This document shows, in pieces, positions 33,446-42,685 of a DNA stretch of 64,000 bases (position 1 is the stretch's first letter; the number at the start of each line of letters is the position of its first letter). A program made the translations under genes and the position numbers. The notes under the pieces were generated by a model that saw nothing but the letters and a program-made list of their open reading frames with translations, was not told the DNA's origin and did no database searches. The DNA is from Streptomyces orinoci (lineage in GTDB: Bacteria > Actinomycetota > Actinomycetes > Streptomycetales > Streptomycetaceae): positions 57,704 to 121,703 of the forward strand of contig NZ_PHNC01000032.1 of assembly GCF_003121295.1 (NCBI RefSeq), written 5' to 3'.

Positions 33446-34527
33446 TGAACGACGCATCCTGGGGAGCCCCGCCGCGCGCCGGCCACTGGGGGTCCACGGA
33501 CCGGGGGCCCGCGGTTTCGGCGGGTCCTGTGCACGGTGCGGCCGAGGCGGCGCAGACTCGGCCCATGCCCATCGTGCCCGACGCAGGCGGAGACCAGGAC
33601 GACCGTGGCCAGGGGGCCGCTCCTTCCGGCGGCTCCCTGCCCCACGGGGAAAGCGCTGATAAGGAGTCCGACATCCGGCCGGAGAAGCCCGTCGCGCCCA
33701 AAGCGGGGAAGAAGAGCGCCGGCCGCGATCTGCGTGCCGCGATAGGGGTGGGGCTGGCCCTCGGTGCGGTCATCCTCGCCTCGCTGTTCATCTACAAGCC
33801 GGTCTTCCTCGGCGTGATCGTGATCGCCGTGGTGGTCGGGCTGTGGGAGCTGACCTCCCGGCTGGCCGAGCGGAAGTCCATCAAGGCGCCGCTGGTGCCG
33901 CTGGCCATCGGCGGTGCCGCGATGACGGTCGCCGGCTATGTCAACGGTGCCGAGGGCGCCTGGGTGGCCATGGCGTTCACCGCGCTGGCGGTGCTGGTCT
34001 GGCGGATGACGGAGCCGCCGGATGACTACCTCAAGGACGTCACGGCGGGCATCTTCGCCGCCTTCTATGTGCCCTTCCTGGCCACCTTCGTGGCTCTGAT
34101 GCTGGCCGCGGGGGACGGCGCCTGGCGGGTGCTGACCTTCCTCATCCTCACCGTGGTCAGCGACACCGGCGCGTACGCGGTGGGCTGGCGCTTCGGCAAG
34201 CGGAAGCTGGCGCCGCGCATCAGCCCCGGCAAGACCCGCGAGGGCCTGGTGGGTGCGGTGCTGTTCGCCATGGTGGCGGGGGCGCTGTGCATGCAGTTCC
34301 TGATCGACGGCGGCGCATGGTGGCAGGGCCTGCTGCTGGGCCTGGCGGTGGCCGTCAGCGCCACGCTGGGCGACCTCGGCGAGTCCATGATCAAGCGTGA
34401 CCTGGGCATCAAGGACATGGGGGAGCTGCTGCCCGGCCACGGCGGCATCATGGACCGGCTGGACTCCCTGCTGCCCACGGCCCCGGTGGTCTGGCTGCTG
34501 CTGGTTGCCTTCGTCGGCTCGGCCTGA
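33445..34527 (+). CDS. cdsA: Phosphatidate cytidylyltransferase
   Basis: A 360-aa integral membrane enzyme making CDP-diacylglycerol, the precursor of all phospholipids. An unusually long hydrophilic N-terminus of about 95 residues precedes eight or so membrane segments. The CdsA signature is complete near the C-terminus: SATLGDLGESMIKRDLG, then KDMGELLPGHGGIMDRLDS. It is translationally coupled to frr by a one-base overlap and is followed by a strong terminator. Confidence 0.96.
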   Translation: MNDASWGAPPRAGHWGSTDRGPAVSAGPVHGAAEAAQTRPMPIVPDAGGDQDDRGQGAAPSGGSLPHGESADKESDIRPEKPVAPKAGKKSAGRDLRAAIGVGLALGAVILASLFIYKPVFLGVIVIAVVVGLWELTSRLAERKSIKAPLVPLAIGGAAMTVAGYVNGAEGAWVAMAFTALAVLVWRMTEPPDDYLKDVTAGIFAAFYVPFLATFVALMLAAGDGAWRVLTFLILTVVSDTGAYAVGWRFGKRKLAPRISPGKTREGLVGAVLFAMVAGALCMQFLIDGGAWWQGLLLGLAVAVSATLGDLGESMIKRDLGIKDMGELLPGHGGIMDRLDSLLPTAPVVWLLLVAFVGSA

Positions 34528-34549
34528 GCCCGGGCCGGTTACCCTGGGA

Positions 34550-34579
34550 GGGCGCGTCTTTTCCGGACGCGCCCTTTTT
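34550..34579 (+). terminator. Intrinsic terminator after cdsA
   Basis: GGGCGCGTC (34550-34558) pairs with GACGCGCCC (34566-34574) around a 7-base loop and is followed by TTTTT. This is a classical rho-independent terminator, rare in its clear T-run for such GC-rich DNA, closing the pyrH-frr-cdsA unit. Confidence 0.9.
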
Positions 34580-34691
34580 CGGCCCCGCGCCGGGGGAGCG
34601 CCGGCGCCGGCACTCCGTCCGGCACGGTCCCGCCGCCGGCCCCGTGCGGCGGGGACGGCCCGTTCTCGTCGCATCTGAGGAGTCCCCGCTC

Positions 34692-35801
34692 GTGGCACCC
34701 GCACCCGGTGAGCTCACCTTCGTCGCCCCCCGTGGAGCCAAGCTGCCCCCGCGGCACCTCGCCGACCTCTCGCCCGCCGAGCGGCGGGAGGCCGTCGCCG
34801 CCATCGGCGAGAAGCCGTTCCGCGCCAAGCAGCTCTCCCAGCACTACTTCGCCCGCTACGCGCACGACCCGGCGGACTGGACGGACATCCCCGCGGCCGC
34901 CCGCGGCAGGCTCGCCGAGGAGCTGCTGCCCGAGCTGATGACCGTGGTCCGGCACATCTCCTGCGACGACGACACCACCCGCAAGACCCTGTGGCGCCTG
35001 CATGACGGCAAGCTGGTCGAGTCGGTGCTGATGCGCTACCCGGACCGGGTGACCATGTGCATCAGCTCGCAGGCCGGCTGCGGCATGAACTGCCCGTTCT
35101 GCGCCACCGGCCAGGCCGGCCTGGACCGCAACCTGTCCACCGCCGAGATCGTGCACCAGATCGTTGACGGCATGCGCGCGCTGCGGGACGGCGAGGTGCC
35201 CGGCGGCCCCGCGCGGCTGTCCAACATCGTCTTCATGGGCATGGGGGAGCCGCTGGCCAACTACAAGCGCGTGGTCGGCGCCATCCGTCGGCTCACCGAC
35301 CCGGAGCCGGACGGCCTGGGGCTCTCCCAGCGCGGCATCACCGTCTCCACCGTGGGCCTGGTGCCCGCCATGCACCGCTTCGCCGACGAGGGCTTCAAGT
35401 GCCGCCTGGCGGTCTCCCTGCACGCCCCCGACGACGAGCTGCGCGACACCCTGGTGCCGGTCAACACCCGCTGGAAGGTCCGCGAGGTGCTGGACGCCGC
35501 CTGGGAGTACGCGGAGAAGTCGGGCCGCCGGATCTCCATCGAGTACGCCCTGATCCGGGACATCAACGACCAGGCATGGCGCGGCGATCTGCTGGGCCGG
35601 CTGCTCAAGGGCAGGCGGGTGCACGTCAACCTCATCCCGCTCAACCCCACCCCGGGCTCCAAGTGGACGGCCTCCCGCCCGGAGGACGAGCGGGCCTTCG
35701 TCGAGGCGATCGCCGCGCACGGGGTGCCGGTGACCGTGCGGGACACCCGGGGCCAGGAGATCGACGGCGCTTGCGGACAGCTGGCGGCGACCGAGCGCTG
35801 A
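34692..35801 (+). CDS. rlmN: Dual-specificity 23S rRNA/tRNA adenine-C2 methyltransferase RlmN
   Basis: A 369-aa radical SAM methylase acting on A2503 of 23S rRNA and A37 of some tRNAs. GTG 34692 is chosen with GAGGAGTCC upstream; an earlier in-frame codon at 34644 lies in the spacer. The radical SAM CxxxCxxC motif is in AGCGMNCPFCATGQAG, and a catalytic cysteine is present in the C-terminal DGACGQL. It ends about 45 bp before a TPP riboswitch. Confidence 0.95.
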   Translation: MAPAPGELTFVAPRGAKLPPRHLADLSPAERREAVAAIGEKPFRAKQLSQHYFARYAHDPADWTDIPAAARGRLAEELLPELMTVVRHISCDDDTTRKTLWRLHDGKLVESVLMRYPDRVTMCISSQAGCGMNCPFCATGQAGLDRNLSTAEIVHQIVDGMRALRDGEVPGGPARLSNIVFMGMGEPLANYKRVVGAIRRLTDPEPDGLGLSQRGITVSTVGLVPAMHRFADEGFKCRLAVSLHAPDDELRDTLVPVNTRWKVREVLDAAWEYAEKSGRRISIEYALIRDINDQAWRGDLLGRLLKGRRVHVNLIPLNPTPGSKWTASRPEDERAFVEAIAAHGVPVTVRDTRGQEIDGACGQLAATER

Positions 35802-35844
35802 CCGCACTGATACGGTTCTTCCGCACACTTTCGTACAAATGAAC

Positions 35845-35932
35845 ACTCCGACAGGGGAGCGCACACAGCGCTGAGAGTGCGGCCCGGCCGCAGACCCTCG
35901 GACCTGATCCGGTTAGTACCGGCGTAGGGAGT
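35845..35932 (+). ncRNA. TPP riboswitch (THI element) upstream of thiBPQ
   Basis: The stretch contains the conserved TPP aptamer core in order: ACTCC...GGGGAGC, GCTGAGAGTGCGGCC, GACCCTCGGACCTGATCCGG, and GTACCGGCGTAGGGAGT. The outer arms ACTCC (35845-35849) and GGAGT (35928-35932) close the P1 stem. It ends 9 bases before the thiB ATG, so ligand-induced folding would hide the start region, pointing to translational control. A TACAAAT word at 35834 could be the -10 of its promoter. Confidence 0.96.
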
Positions 35933-35941
35933 CAGCCCACC

Positions 35942-37030
35942 ATGAACACCAGCCTCCGGCGTGCCCTGAGCGCGGCCGCCATCGCCGCGCTCGGACTTCC
36001 GGCCCTCGCCGCCTGTGGCGGCTCCGGCAGCTCCGGCGAGACGGACGGCGGCAAGACCGTCACCCTGGTCTCGCACGATTCCTTCCTCGCCTCGGACTCG
36101 GTGCTCAAGGAGTTCACCAAGGAGACCGGGTACACCGTCAAGATCATCAAGGGCGGTGACGCGGGCCAGGCCGTCAACCAGGCGATCCTCTCCAAGAGCC
36201 ACCCGCAGGGCGACGTCTTCTTCGGCGTCGACAACACTCTGCTTTCCCGGGCGCTGGACAACGGCCTCTTCACGCCCTATCAGGCCAAGGGCCTGGACCG
36301 GGTCCCCCAGGAGTTCCAGGCCGATGCCGCCGAGCACCGGGTGACTCCCATCGACTCCGGTGACATCTGCGTCAACTACGACCGCGCCTACTTCGCCGGC
36401 CACAAGCTGGCCCCGCCGCAGACCCTCGACGATCTGGTCAAGCCGGAGTACAAGAACCTCCTGGTCACCGAGAACTCCGCCACCTCGTCGCCCGGCCTGG
36501 CCTTCCAGCTGGCCACCATCGCCAAGTACGGCGACAACGGCTGGCAGGACTACTGGAAGAAGCTCAAGTCCAACGGGGTGGAGGTGGTTGACGGCTGGGA
36601 GCAGGCGTACAACGACCGCTTCTCCGGCTCCGCGGGCGGCAAGAAGGCCAAGGGCGACAAGCCGCTGGTGGTCTCCTACGCCTCCAGCCCTCCCGCCGAG
36701 GTGGTCGGCATGAAGCCGCAGCCCGGGGAAGCGCCGACCGGCGTTGCCACCGGCACCTGCTTCCGCCAGACCGAGTTCGCCGGTCTGCTCAAGGGCGCCA
36801 AGAACACCAAGGGCGGTCAGGCGCTCATCGACTTCATGCTGGGCAGGACCTTCCAGGAGGACATGCCGCTGCAGATGTACGTCAACCCGGTGGCCAAGGA
36901 CGCCAAGGTGCCCGAGGTGTTCACCAAGTACGGCGCCAGGCCCGCCGACTCCGCCGCCCTCGCGCCCGACAAGATCGCCAAAAACCGTGACCAGTGGGTC
37001 AAGACGTGGTCCTCGCTCGTCCTGAAGTAA
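35942..37030 (+). CDS. thiB: Thiamine ABC transporter substrate-binding lipoprotein
   Basis: A 362-aa secreted lipoprotein. The signal peptide ends in the lipobox LAAC with C25. The mature part looks like an extracellular solute-binding protein of the ThiB family (VTLVSHDSFLASDSVLKEF, DVFFGVDNTLLSRAL, TPIDSGDICVNYDR). The riboswitch directly upstream makes a thiamine, TPP or thiamine monophosphate ligand very likely. Its 3' end overlaps the proposed thiP start. Confidence 0.95.
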   Translation: MNTSLRRALSAAAIAALGLPALAACGGSGSSGETDGGKTVTLVSHDSFLASDSVLKEFTKETGYTVKIIKGGDAGQAVNQAILSKSHPQGDVFFGVDNTLLSRALDNGLFTPYQAKGLDRVPQEFQADAAEHRVTPIDSGDICVNYDRAYFAGHKLAPPQTLDDLVKPEYKNLLVTENSATSSPGLAFQLATIAKYGDNGWQDYWKKLKSNGVEVVDGWEQAYNDRFSGSAGGKKAKGDKPLVVSYASSPPAEVVGMKPQPGEAPTGVATGTCFRQTEFAGLLKGAKNTKGGQALIDFMLGRTFQEDMPLQMYVNPVAKDAKVPEVFTKYGARPADSAALAPDKIAKNRDQWVKTWSSLVLK

Positions 37031-38709
37031 CCACCGGGCGGAAGCGGGCCGACGGGGCACGGGGCCTGCGCGGCGCGGCAGCGCGGCTGGGCCTCATGGC
37101 CCTGCCGCTCGCCTTCTTCGGCGTCTTCTTCGGCTACCCGGTGGCCGCCATCGTCGCCCGCGGCCTCAAGGCCGACGGCCGCTGGCAGTTCGGCCGGATC
37201 GGCGAAGTGCTGGGCGACCCGCACACCGCAGAGGTCGTCTGGTTCACCACATGGCAGGCGGCCGCCTCCACGGCGCTCACCCTGGCACTGGCCCTGCCTG
37301 CCGCCTATGTATTCGCCCGTCTGGAATTCCCCGGCAAGCGGCTGCTGCGCGCCGTGGTCACTGTGCCCTTCGTCCTGCCCACCGTGGTCGCCGGCTCCGC
37401 CTTCCTGGCCCTGTTGGGCCGCGGTGGGCTGCTGGACGAACTGTGGGGTGTGCGGCTGGACACCACGGTCTGGGCCATCCTGCTCGCCCATGTCTTCTTC
37501 AACTACGCCGTGGTGGTGCGCACCGTCGGCGGCCTGTGGGGGCAGCTCGACCCCCGGCAGGAGGAGGCCGCCAGAGTGCTGGGCGCCGGCCGGTTCGCCG
37601 CCTGGCGCAAGGTGACCCTGCCCGCGCTGATGCCCGCCGTGGCCGCGGCCGCGCTGATGGTCTTCCTCTTCACCTTCACCTCCTTCGGCGTCATCCAGAT
37701 CCTGGGCGGCCCGCGCTACGCCACGCTGGAGGTGGAGATCTACCAGCAGACCGCGCAAATGCTGGACCTGCCGACCGCCGCGGTCCTCACCCTGGTGCAG
37801 TTCGCGGTGGTCGCCGTACTGCTGCTGGTGCACGCCTGGACCGTACGGCGCCGGGAGACTGCCCTGCGACTGGTGGACGCCGCCCGCACTGCCCGCCGCC
37901 CCCGCGGAGCCGGCCAATGGGCGCTGCTCGCCTCGGTCCTGGCGGTCATCGGGCTGCTGATTCTGCTCCCCCTGGCGGTGCTGGTGCTGCGCTCGCTCGA
38001 CGGCCCGGACGGCTATGGCTTCACCTTCTACCGGGCGCTGGCCTCGGCGGGGGACAACGGCGGAACCTTTGTGACGGCCCCGCTGGAGGCGGTCGGCAAC
38101 TCCCTGACCTACGCCCTGGCCGCCACGGCCATCGCGGTGGTCGTCGGCTCGCTCGCCGCGGCGGCTCTGACCCGGCGCGGGGGCCGCCTGGTGCGGGGCT
38201 TCGACGCGCTGCTGATGCTGCCGCTGGGCACCTCCGCGGTGACCGTCGGCTTCGGCTTCCTGATCGCCCTGGACGAGCCGCCGCTGGACCTGCGCACCTC
38301 CTGGATCCTGGTCCCGCTGGCCCAGGCGCTGGTGGGTGTGCCCTTTGTGGTGCGCACCATGCTGCCGGTGCTGCGCGCCGTGGAACCCCGGCTGCGTGAG
38401 GCGGCCGCGGTGCTCGGCGCCTCGCCGTTGCGCGCCTGGCGCGAGGTGGATCTGCCGCTGGTGGGGCGGGCGCTGGCGGTGGCGGCCGGGTTCGCCTTCG
38501 CGGTGTCGCTGGGCGAGTTCGGGGCGACGGTGTTCATCGCCCGGCCCGACCACCCCACGCTCCCGGTCGCGGTGGCCCGGCTGCTGGCCCGCCCGGGGGA
38601 GCTGACCTATGGGCAGGCGATGGCCCTGAGCACGGTGCTGATGCTGGTCTGCGCGGCGGCGCTGCTGGTGCTGGAGCGCGTGCGCACCGACCGTACGGGA
38701 GAGTTCTGA
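36994..38709 (+). CDS. thiP: Thiamine ABC transporter permease (fused two-domain)
   Basis: A membrane permease of up to 571 aa made of two homologous permease halves, each with an EAA loop: EEAARVLGAGRFAAWRKVTLP in the first and REAAAVLGASPLRAWREVDLP in the second. This two-domain layout is that of ThiP. The exact start is uncertain: GTG 36994 overlaps thiB by 37 bp, later GTG codons at 37006 and ATG 37096 are possible, and no good SD is visible. It couples to thiQ by TGATG. Confidence 0.93.
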   Translation: MGQDVVLARPEVTTGRKRADGARGLRGAAARLGLMALPLAFFGVFFGYPVAAIVARGLKADGRWQFGRIGEVLGDPHTAEVVWFTTWQAAASTALTLALALPAAYVFARLEFPGKRLLRAVVTVPFVLPTVVAGSAFLALLGRGGLLDELWGVRLDTTVWAILLAHVFFNYAVVVRTVGGLWGQLDPRQEEAARVLGAGRFAAWRKVTLPALMPAVAAAALMVFLFTFTSFGVIQILGGPRYATLEVEIYQQTAQMLDLPTAAVLTLVQFAVVAVLLLVHAWTVRRRETALRLVDAARTARRPRGAGQWALLASVLAVIGLLILLPLAVLVLRSLDGPDGYGFTFYRALASAGDNGGTFVTAPLEAVGNSLTYALAATAIAVVVGSLAAAALTRRGGRLVRGFDALLMLPLGTSAVTVGFGFLIALDEPPLDLRTSWILVPLAQALVGVPFVVRTMLPVLRAVEPRLREAAAVLGASPLRAWREVDLPLVGRALAVAAGFAFAVSLGEFGATVFIARPDHPTLPVAVARLLARPGELTYGQAMALSTVLMLVCAAALLVLERVRTDRTGEF

Positions 38710-39734
38710 TGCCCCTGCTCCAACTGGACTCGGTGACCGTCCGCCTCGGCGGCCGCACTGTGCTGGACACGGTGGACCTGGCGGTCGCCGAACACCGGAC
38801 GGTATGTGTACTGGGGCCCAGCGGCAGCGGGAAGTCCACCCTGCTGCGGGTGGTCGCGGGGCTGCAACGGGCTGACGCGGGGCGGGTGTTGCTGGCCGGC
38901 CGGGACCAGAGCGCGGTGCCGGTCCACCGTCGCGGCGTCGGATTGATGTTCCAGGACCACCAGTTGTTCCCGCAGCGCGATGTGGCGCAGAACGTGGCCT
39001 TCGGGCTGCGGATGCGCGGCGCGCGGCGCGCGGAGTCCGAGCGCAGGGTCGCCGAACTCCTGGAGCTGGTGGGTCTGCCCGGCGCGCAGCGCCGGTCGGT
39101 CGGCCGGCTTTCCGGCGGTGAACAGCAGCGGGTGGCCCTCGCCAGGGCACTGGCCCCGAATCCGCGGCTGCTGATGCTGGACGAGCCGCTCGGCCAGCTC
39201 GACCGGAGCCTGCGCGAGCGGCTGGTGGTCGAACTGCGCACCCTTTTCGGGCAGTTGGGCACCACGGTGCTGGCGGTCACCCATGACCAGGGCGAGGCCT
39301 TCGCGCTGGCCGACCGGGTGGTGGTGATGCGTGAAGGGTGCATCGCGCAGGAGGGCACGCCGCTGGAGGTGTGGCAGCGCCCCGCTTCGGAGTTCGTGGC
39401 TCGTTTCCTGGGCTTCGACAACATAGTCGAGGCCGGTGTGGCCGGCGATGTCGCGGAGACGGTCTGGGGCAAGCTGCCGGTTCCCTTGGGCACGCCGCAG
39501 GGGCGGTGCAGGGTGCTGGTGCGACCCGGGGGAGTGCGCCTGGTGCCGGCGGCCGACGGCCTGCCCTGCGAGGTGGTCGGCCGGACGTTCCGGGGCGACC
39601 ATGTGGCTGTTCTGCTACGGCCGTCCGCGGGGCCGGAGTTGGAGGCTTCGTGCGGACTTGGTGCCGCGCCGGAGGCCGGTGCCCGGGTCGGGGTCGCTTT
39701 CGCCGGGGACGAGGTCGTGGTGCTGGGGGAGTGA
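38709..39734 (+). CDS. thiQ: Thiamine ABC transporter ATP-binding protein
   Basis: A 341-aa ATPase energising ThiBP. Walker A GPSGSGKST is at about residues 36-44, signature LSGGEQQRVALARAL near 137-151, Walker B LLMLDEPLG, and H-loop AVTHDQGEA. A C-terminal extension of about 100 residues resembles a TOBE-type regulatory domain, longer than the 230-aa ThiQ of E. coli. It ends the riboswitch-controlled operon. Confidence 0.92.
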   Translation: MPLLQLDSVTVRLGGRTVLDTVDLAVAEHRTVCVLGPSGSGKSTLLRVVAGLQRADAGRVLLAGRDQSAVPVHRRGVGLMFQDHQLFPQRDVAQNVAFGLRMRGARRAESERRVAELLELVGLPGAQRRSVGRLSGGEQQRVALARALAPNPRLLMLDEPLGQLDRSLRERLVVELRTLFGQLGTTVLAVTHDQGEAFALADRVVVMREGCIAQEGTPLEVWQRPASEFVARFLGFDNIVEAGVAGDVAETVWGKLPVPLGTPQGRCRVLVRPGGVRLVPAADGLPCEVVGRTFRGDHVAVLLRPSAGPELEASCGLGAAPEAGARVGVAFAGDEVVVLGE

Positions 39735-40338
39735 CCCGCGAACGCCCCAGCGGTTTATGGGCTTACGACTCGACCTGCGTGGCGCGGCCCCATGGGGCTG
39801 ACGAGCGGGCTTTGCGCCCTTACTGCCCAGCCCCGGGTGGCGCACCACAAGCGCGGTGGAGCCGCATGGGGCGAGGGCCACACGGGGCACGTATGGGGCG
39901 GCGGTACGCGCGGTGCCCGGGCCGCATGGAGTGTGAGCCGCATGGGGGGCGGTACATGCGCACGGACCCCAGGCTCCACGAGGTGTGGGCCGTGCAGGGC
40001 GGCGGTGCGCATGGGGCCGGTCCGCATGAGGGATGAGGTGCCCCGGGCCCAGGCCCCACGAGGCAAGTGCCGCATGGGGCGGTAGATATGAGGCCCTGGT
40101 CCCACGAGGTGTGAGCCGTAAAAGGCGGCGGTGCGTGGGGCCGCTCCGCATGAGGCGCGAGCCGCCCCGGGCCCAGGCCCCGCGAGGAATGTGCCGCATG
40201 GCGCGGCAGGCATGGGGCGCGAGCCGCACAGTCCTCGTCCGCACGAGATGTGAGCCGCACCGCACGGTCCCCGTCCGCACGAGGCGCGAGCGGGCCGGTG
40301 GAGCAGCTCGGAGCTCCGGCACCCCCAGCGGATCGCCC
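39735..40338. repeat. Degenerate tandem-repeat block between convergent genes
   Basis: A 604-bp non-coding stretch built of degenerate units. A 126-bp composite unit starts at 39976 and recurs at 40102, each running cacgaggtgtg, ggcggcggtgcg, tccgcatgagg, ccccgggcccaggcccc. Shorter relatives (ccgcatggggcg, cacgagatgtgagccgca, cacgaggcgcgag) extend from 39860 to 40290, and a GCCCCATGGGGC palindrome lies at 39787-39798. Reading frames across it are low-complexity and not conserved in character. Confidence 0.8.
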
Positions 40339-41274
40339 TCAGGCGGCCGCTGAGCGGGCCGGCTCCCGTTCGTCCTGCTCCGTCGTGAGCGACCCCGCGT
40401 GGGAGTCCGGCTCGCCGAACCAGGCGACCGCCACCGCTCCCGCCACCGCCAGCAGGAAGCCGAGCACCGCCACCCAGGCGAAGCCAGGACGTGAGTGGTC
40501 GCCCAGCCACAGCACGCCGATGATGCCCGGCAGCACCGTCTCGCCGACCACCAGTGCCGCCGTGGCCCCGTTCACCGAGCCGATCTGCAGGGCCACCGTG
40601 TGCAGGTACATGCCCACGCCGCCCGCGATCAGGATGGCGTAGAGCGCCGGGTCGGCCAGCAGGGCGGGCAGGTCGAGCGGGGAGAGACCGTCGAGGATGC
40701 GTACCCCCACCCCGATGGCCCCGAAGCCCAGGCCGGACAGCAGACCGGCCAGGATGGCCGCCCGCGCCCCCATCAGCCGCACCGCCACCGTGCCGCCGCC
40801 CATCAGCACCACCGTGATGCCCAGCAGCCACCAGTGGGTGGACCGCGCCGTGCTGCCGCTGCCCTCGTGCCCGGCAGCCGTCGCCAGCAGCACCAGCGCA
40901 GCGCACACCACGGCTATGGACGCCCACTCGGGCCGGCGCAGCCGGATGCCCAGCAGCTTGATGCTCAGCAGTGCGGTGACGATCAGGTTGGCGCTGATGA
41001 CCGTCTGGGAGAGAAACAGCGGCAGCATCCGCGCGGCCAGTGCGCCCAGGCCGAAACCGATGAAGTCCAGGACGGTGCCGAGCATGAACTCCCAGGTGAC
41101 CGCCGCCTTGGCGGTGGACGACAGGCTGGGCCCGCCGTGCTGGGTGACCCCCGTGGCGGAGGCCGTCGCGGCCTCCTGGCGGGCTGATTTCCGCGATCCC
41201 ACGGCCTGCAGGACCGATCCTGTGCCGTAACAGGCCGAGGCCGCGACAGCCGTCACAAGGCCGATGATCACCAA
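40339..41274 (-). CDS. DMT/EamA-like multidrug/metabolite transporter family membrane protein
   Basis: A 311-aa protein from GTG 41274 with about nine to ten hydrophobic segments. The first (VIIGLVTAVAASACYGTGSVLQAVG) resembles the start of DMT-superfamily proteins annotated in actinomycetes. A loop of about 30 residues follows the first segment. The substrate is unknown. It is convergent with thiQ across the repeat block and lies downstream of the ABC pair on the same strand, 170 bp away. Confidence 0.8.
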   Translation of the reverse strand: MVIIGLVTAVAASACYGTGSVLQAVGSRKSARQEAATASATGVTQHGGPSLSSTAKAAVTWEFMLGTVLDFIGFGLGALAARMLPLFLSQTVISANLIVTALLSIKLLGIRLRRPEWASIAVVCAALVLLATAAGHEGSGSTARSTHWWLLGITVVLMGGGTVAVRLMGARAAILAGLLSGLGFGAIGVGVRILDGLSPLDLPALLADPALYAILIAGGVGMYLHTVALQIGSVNGATAALVVGETVLPGIIGVLWLGDHSRPGFAWVAVLGFLLAVAGAVAVAWFGEPDSHAGSLTTEQDEREPARSAAA

Positions 41275-41443
41275 TAGCTCCGTTCGCCCGAAAAACCGTC
41301 GTGCTTCTGAGGCAGACGTGATTTATGGGGCCGGAGTTGCCTTGGGTCAAGGAAAGGTCAAACCGAGACGTGGGCAAGGACTGCCCCGGGTGCCGCTCAC
41401 CGCATCGGACCCGGCACCGTTCACCGCATCGGACCAGTAGCGC

Positions 41444-42685
41444 TCACCGCATCAGCGGCAGTGCGGTCAGCTCGGCGATCACCCAGGTCAGCGGGGCCAG
41501 CACGGCCAACAGCACACAGGTGCGCACGGCGGCCGCGCCGCGCAGCAGGCCGGCCGGAATGCCCAGCCTGCGCAGCGCCGAGGTGGTCTCGGAGCGGACC
41601 TGCCGGGCATCCAGGGCGGCGGTGATGGCGGTGGCCGTGACACAGGCCATCACCACCGCCGCGCCCAGCCCGGTGAGCGGGCCGAAGGGGCGCGGGCCGG
41701 AGTGCTCCCAGGCCACCCCGTAGAGCTCCACGGCGGCGAGCACGCCGGAGGCCATTGCACACAGCACGCCCAGCGGCCGCCCGATGCGGGTGGCGGTGTC
41801 CTGCAGCATCCGCCCGGCCAGCATGCGCACCGGCCCGGGCCGCCCCGCCGAGAGCACCACGCCGCACCAGTGGGTCAGCCCTGGCCCGGCCAGCACCAGG
41901 CCCAGCGAGGCCAGCAGCCAGCCGCCGAGCAGCCCCGGTGAGGCACCGCGCTCCTGGCCCGGCAGGGCCAGCAGGGTGCCCGGCTCGGGGGCCGGGGCAT
42001 GGCCCACATAGGCCTCCAGGGCCAGACCGGTGGCGATGATCGCCACGCCCCAGGGCAGCCCCACATAGGCGGGCCTGGGCTCGGGGCGGGTGGCCACGGC
42101 GGGCATGGTGCCCGTCGGCGGCTCCGGAGCGTCGCTCTCCTCGGCAGCCTCCGCCGGGGCGGCGGCTCGCTTCTCCTCGCGCGGGCGCAGCGCCAGCACA
42201 CAGGCGCCGGCCGCCGCCGCGGGCAGCAGGCCCAGCAGGGTCAGGGTGGCGCCCCAGGGCAGTGCCCGGCCGCCGTCCAGCAGACGGGCCGCGTGGCCGC
42301 TGAGCGGGGTGGCCCCGAGGTCCCCGCGCAGTTCCAGATAGACCAGCAGCGCGGCGCCGCTGCCCACCGTGCAGGAGATGGCGGTGGAGGTGGCGGCCAG
42401 CAGGGACAGCCGCACGGGGCCGAATCCGATCGCGTCCAGCCCGTCCCTGGGCCGGGTGGCCGGGTCGCTGCGGGCCACCGTGAGCGCGAACTGCACCACG
42501 GCGGCGAACGGCAGGGCGCACCACAGCAGCCGCACCACCGAGGCGTCGGTCTGCGCCGGGTGCGCCACCGCGTAGCCCAGGGTGCACAGCAGCAGGAAAC
42601 CGACCCCGGATGCGGCGATGGCCACCAGCAGCCGTCTGAGCAGGACCAGCGGGTGAGCGCCGCGCGCTAGGCGGAGACTGAGCAC
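41444..42685 (-). CDS. ABC transporter permease-like membrane protein
   Basis: A 413-aa protein from GTG 42685, which overlaps the ATPase gene by 19 bp. It has roughly eight to ten hydrophobic segments in two halves separated by a charged linker (about residues 180-215, EEKRAAAPAEAAEESD). No EAA loop was recognised; the long loops may place it near FtsX/MacB-type permeases, but this is not certain. Pairing with a divergent ATPase suggests a lipid- or peptide-related exporter or a non-transport function. Confidence 0.72.
   Translation of the reverse strand: MLSLRLARGAHPLVLLRRLLVAIAASGVGFLLLCTLGYAVAHPAQTDASVVRLLWCALPFAAVVQFALTVARSDPATRPRDGLDAIGFGPVRLSLLAATSTAISCTVGSGAALLVYLELRGDLGATPLSGHAARLLDGGRALPWGATLTLLGLLPAAAAGACVLALRPREEKRAAAPAEAAEESDAPEPPTGTMPAVATRPEPRPAYVGLPWGVAIIATGLALEAYVGHAPAPEPGTLLALPGQERGASPGLLGGWLLASLGLVLAGPGLTHWCGVVLSAGRPGPVRMLAGRMLQDTATRIGRPLGVLCAMASGVLAAVELYGVAWEHSGPRPFGPLTGLGAAVVMACVTATAITAALDARQVRSETTSALRRLGIPAGLLRGAAAVRTCVLLAVLAPLTWVIAELTALPLMR

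Noticed and set aside
36817..39150. 777-codon minus-strand frame opposite thiP and thiQ
   Set aside because: Low-complexity H/Q/G/R-rich shadow with no recognisable domain; both plus-strand genes are convincing.
39755..40330. Possible CRISPR array or integron-like array in the repeat block
   Set aside because: Repeats are imperfect, of mixed length, with no unique spacers of constant size and no cas genes nearby.
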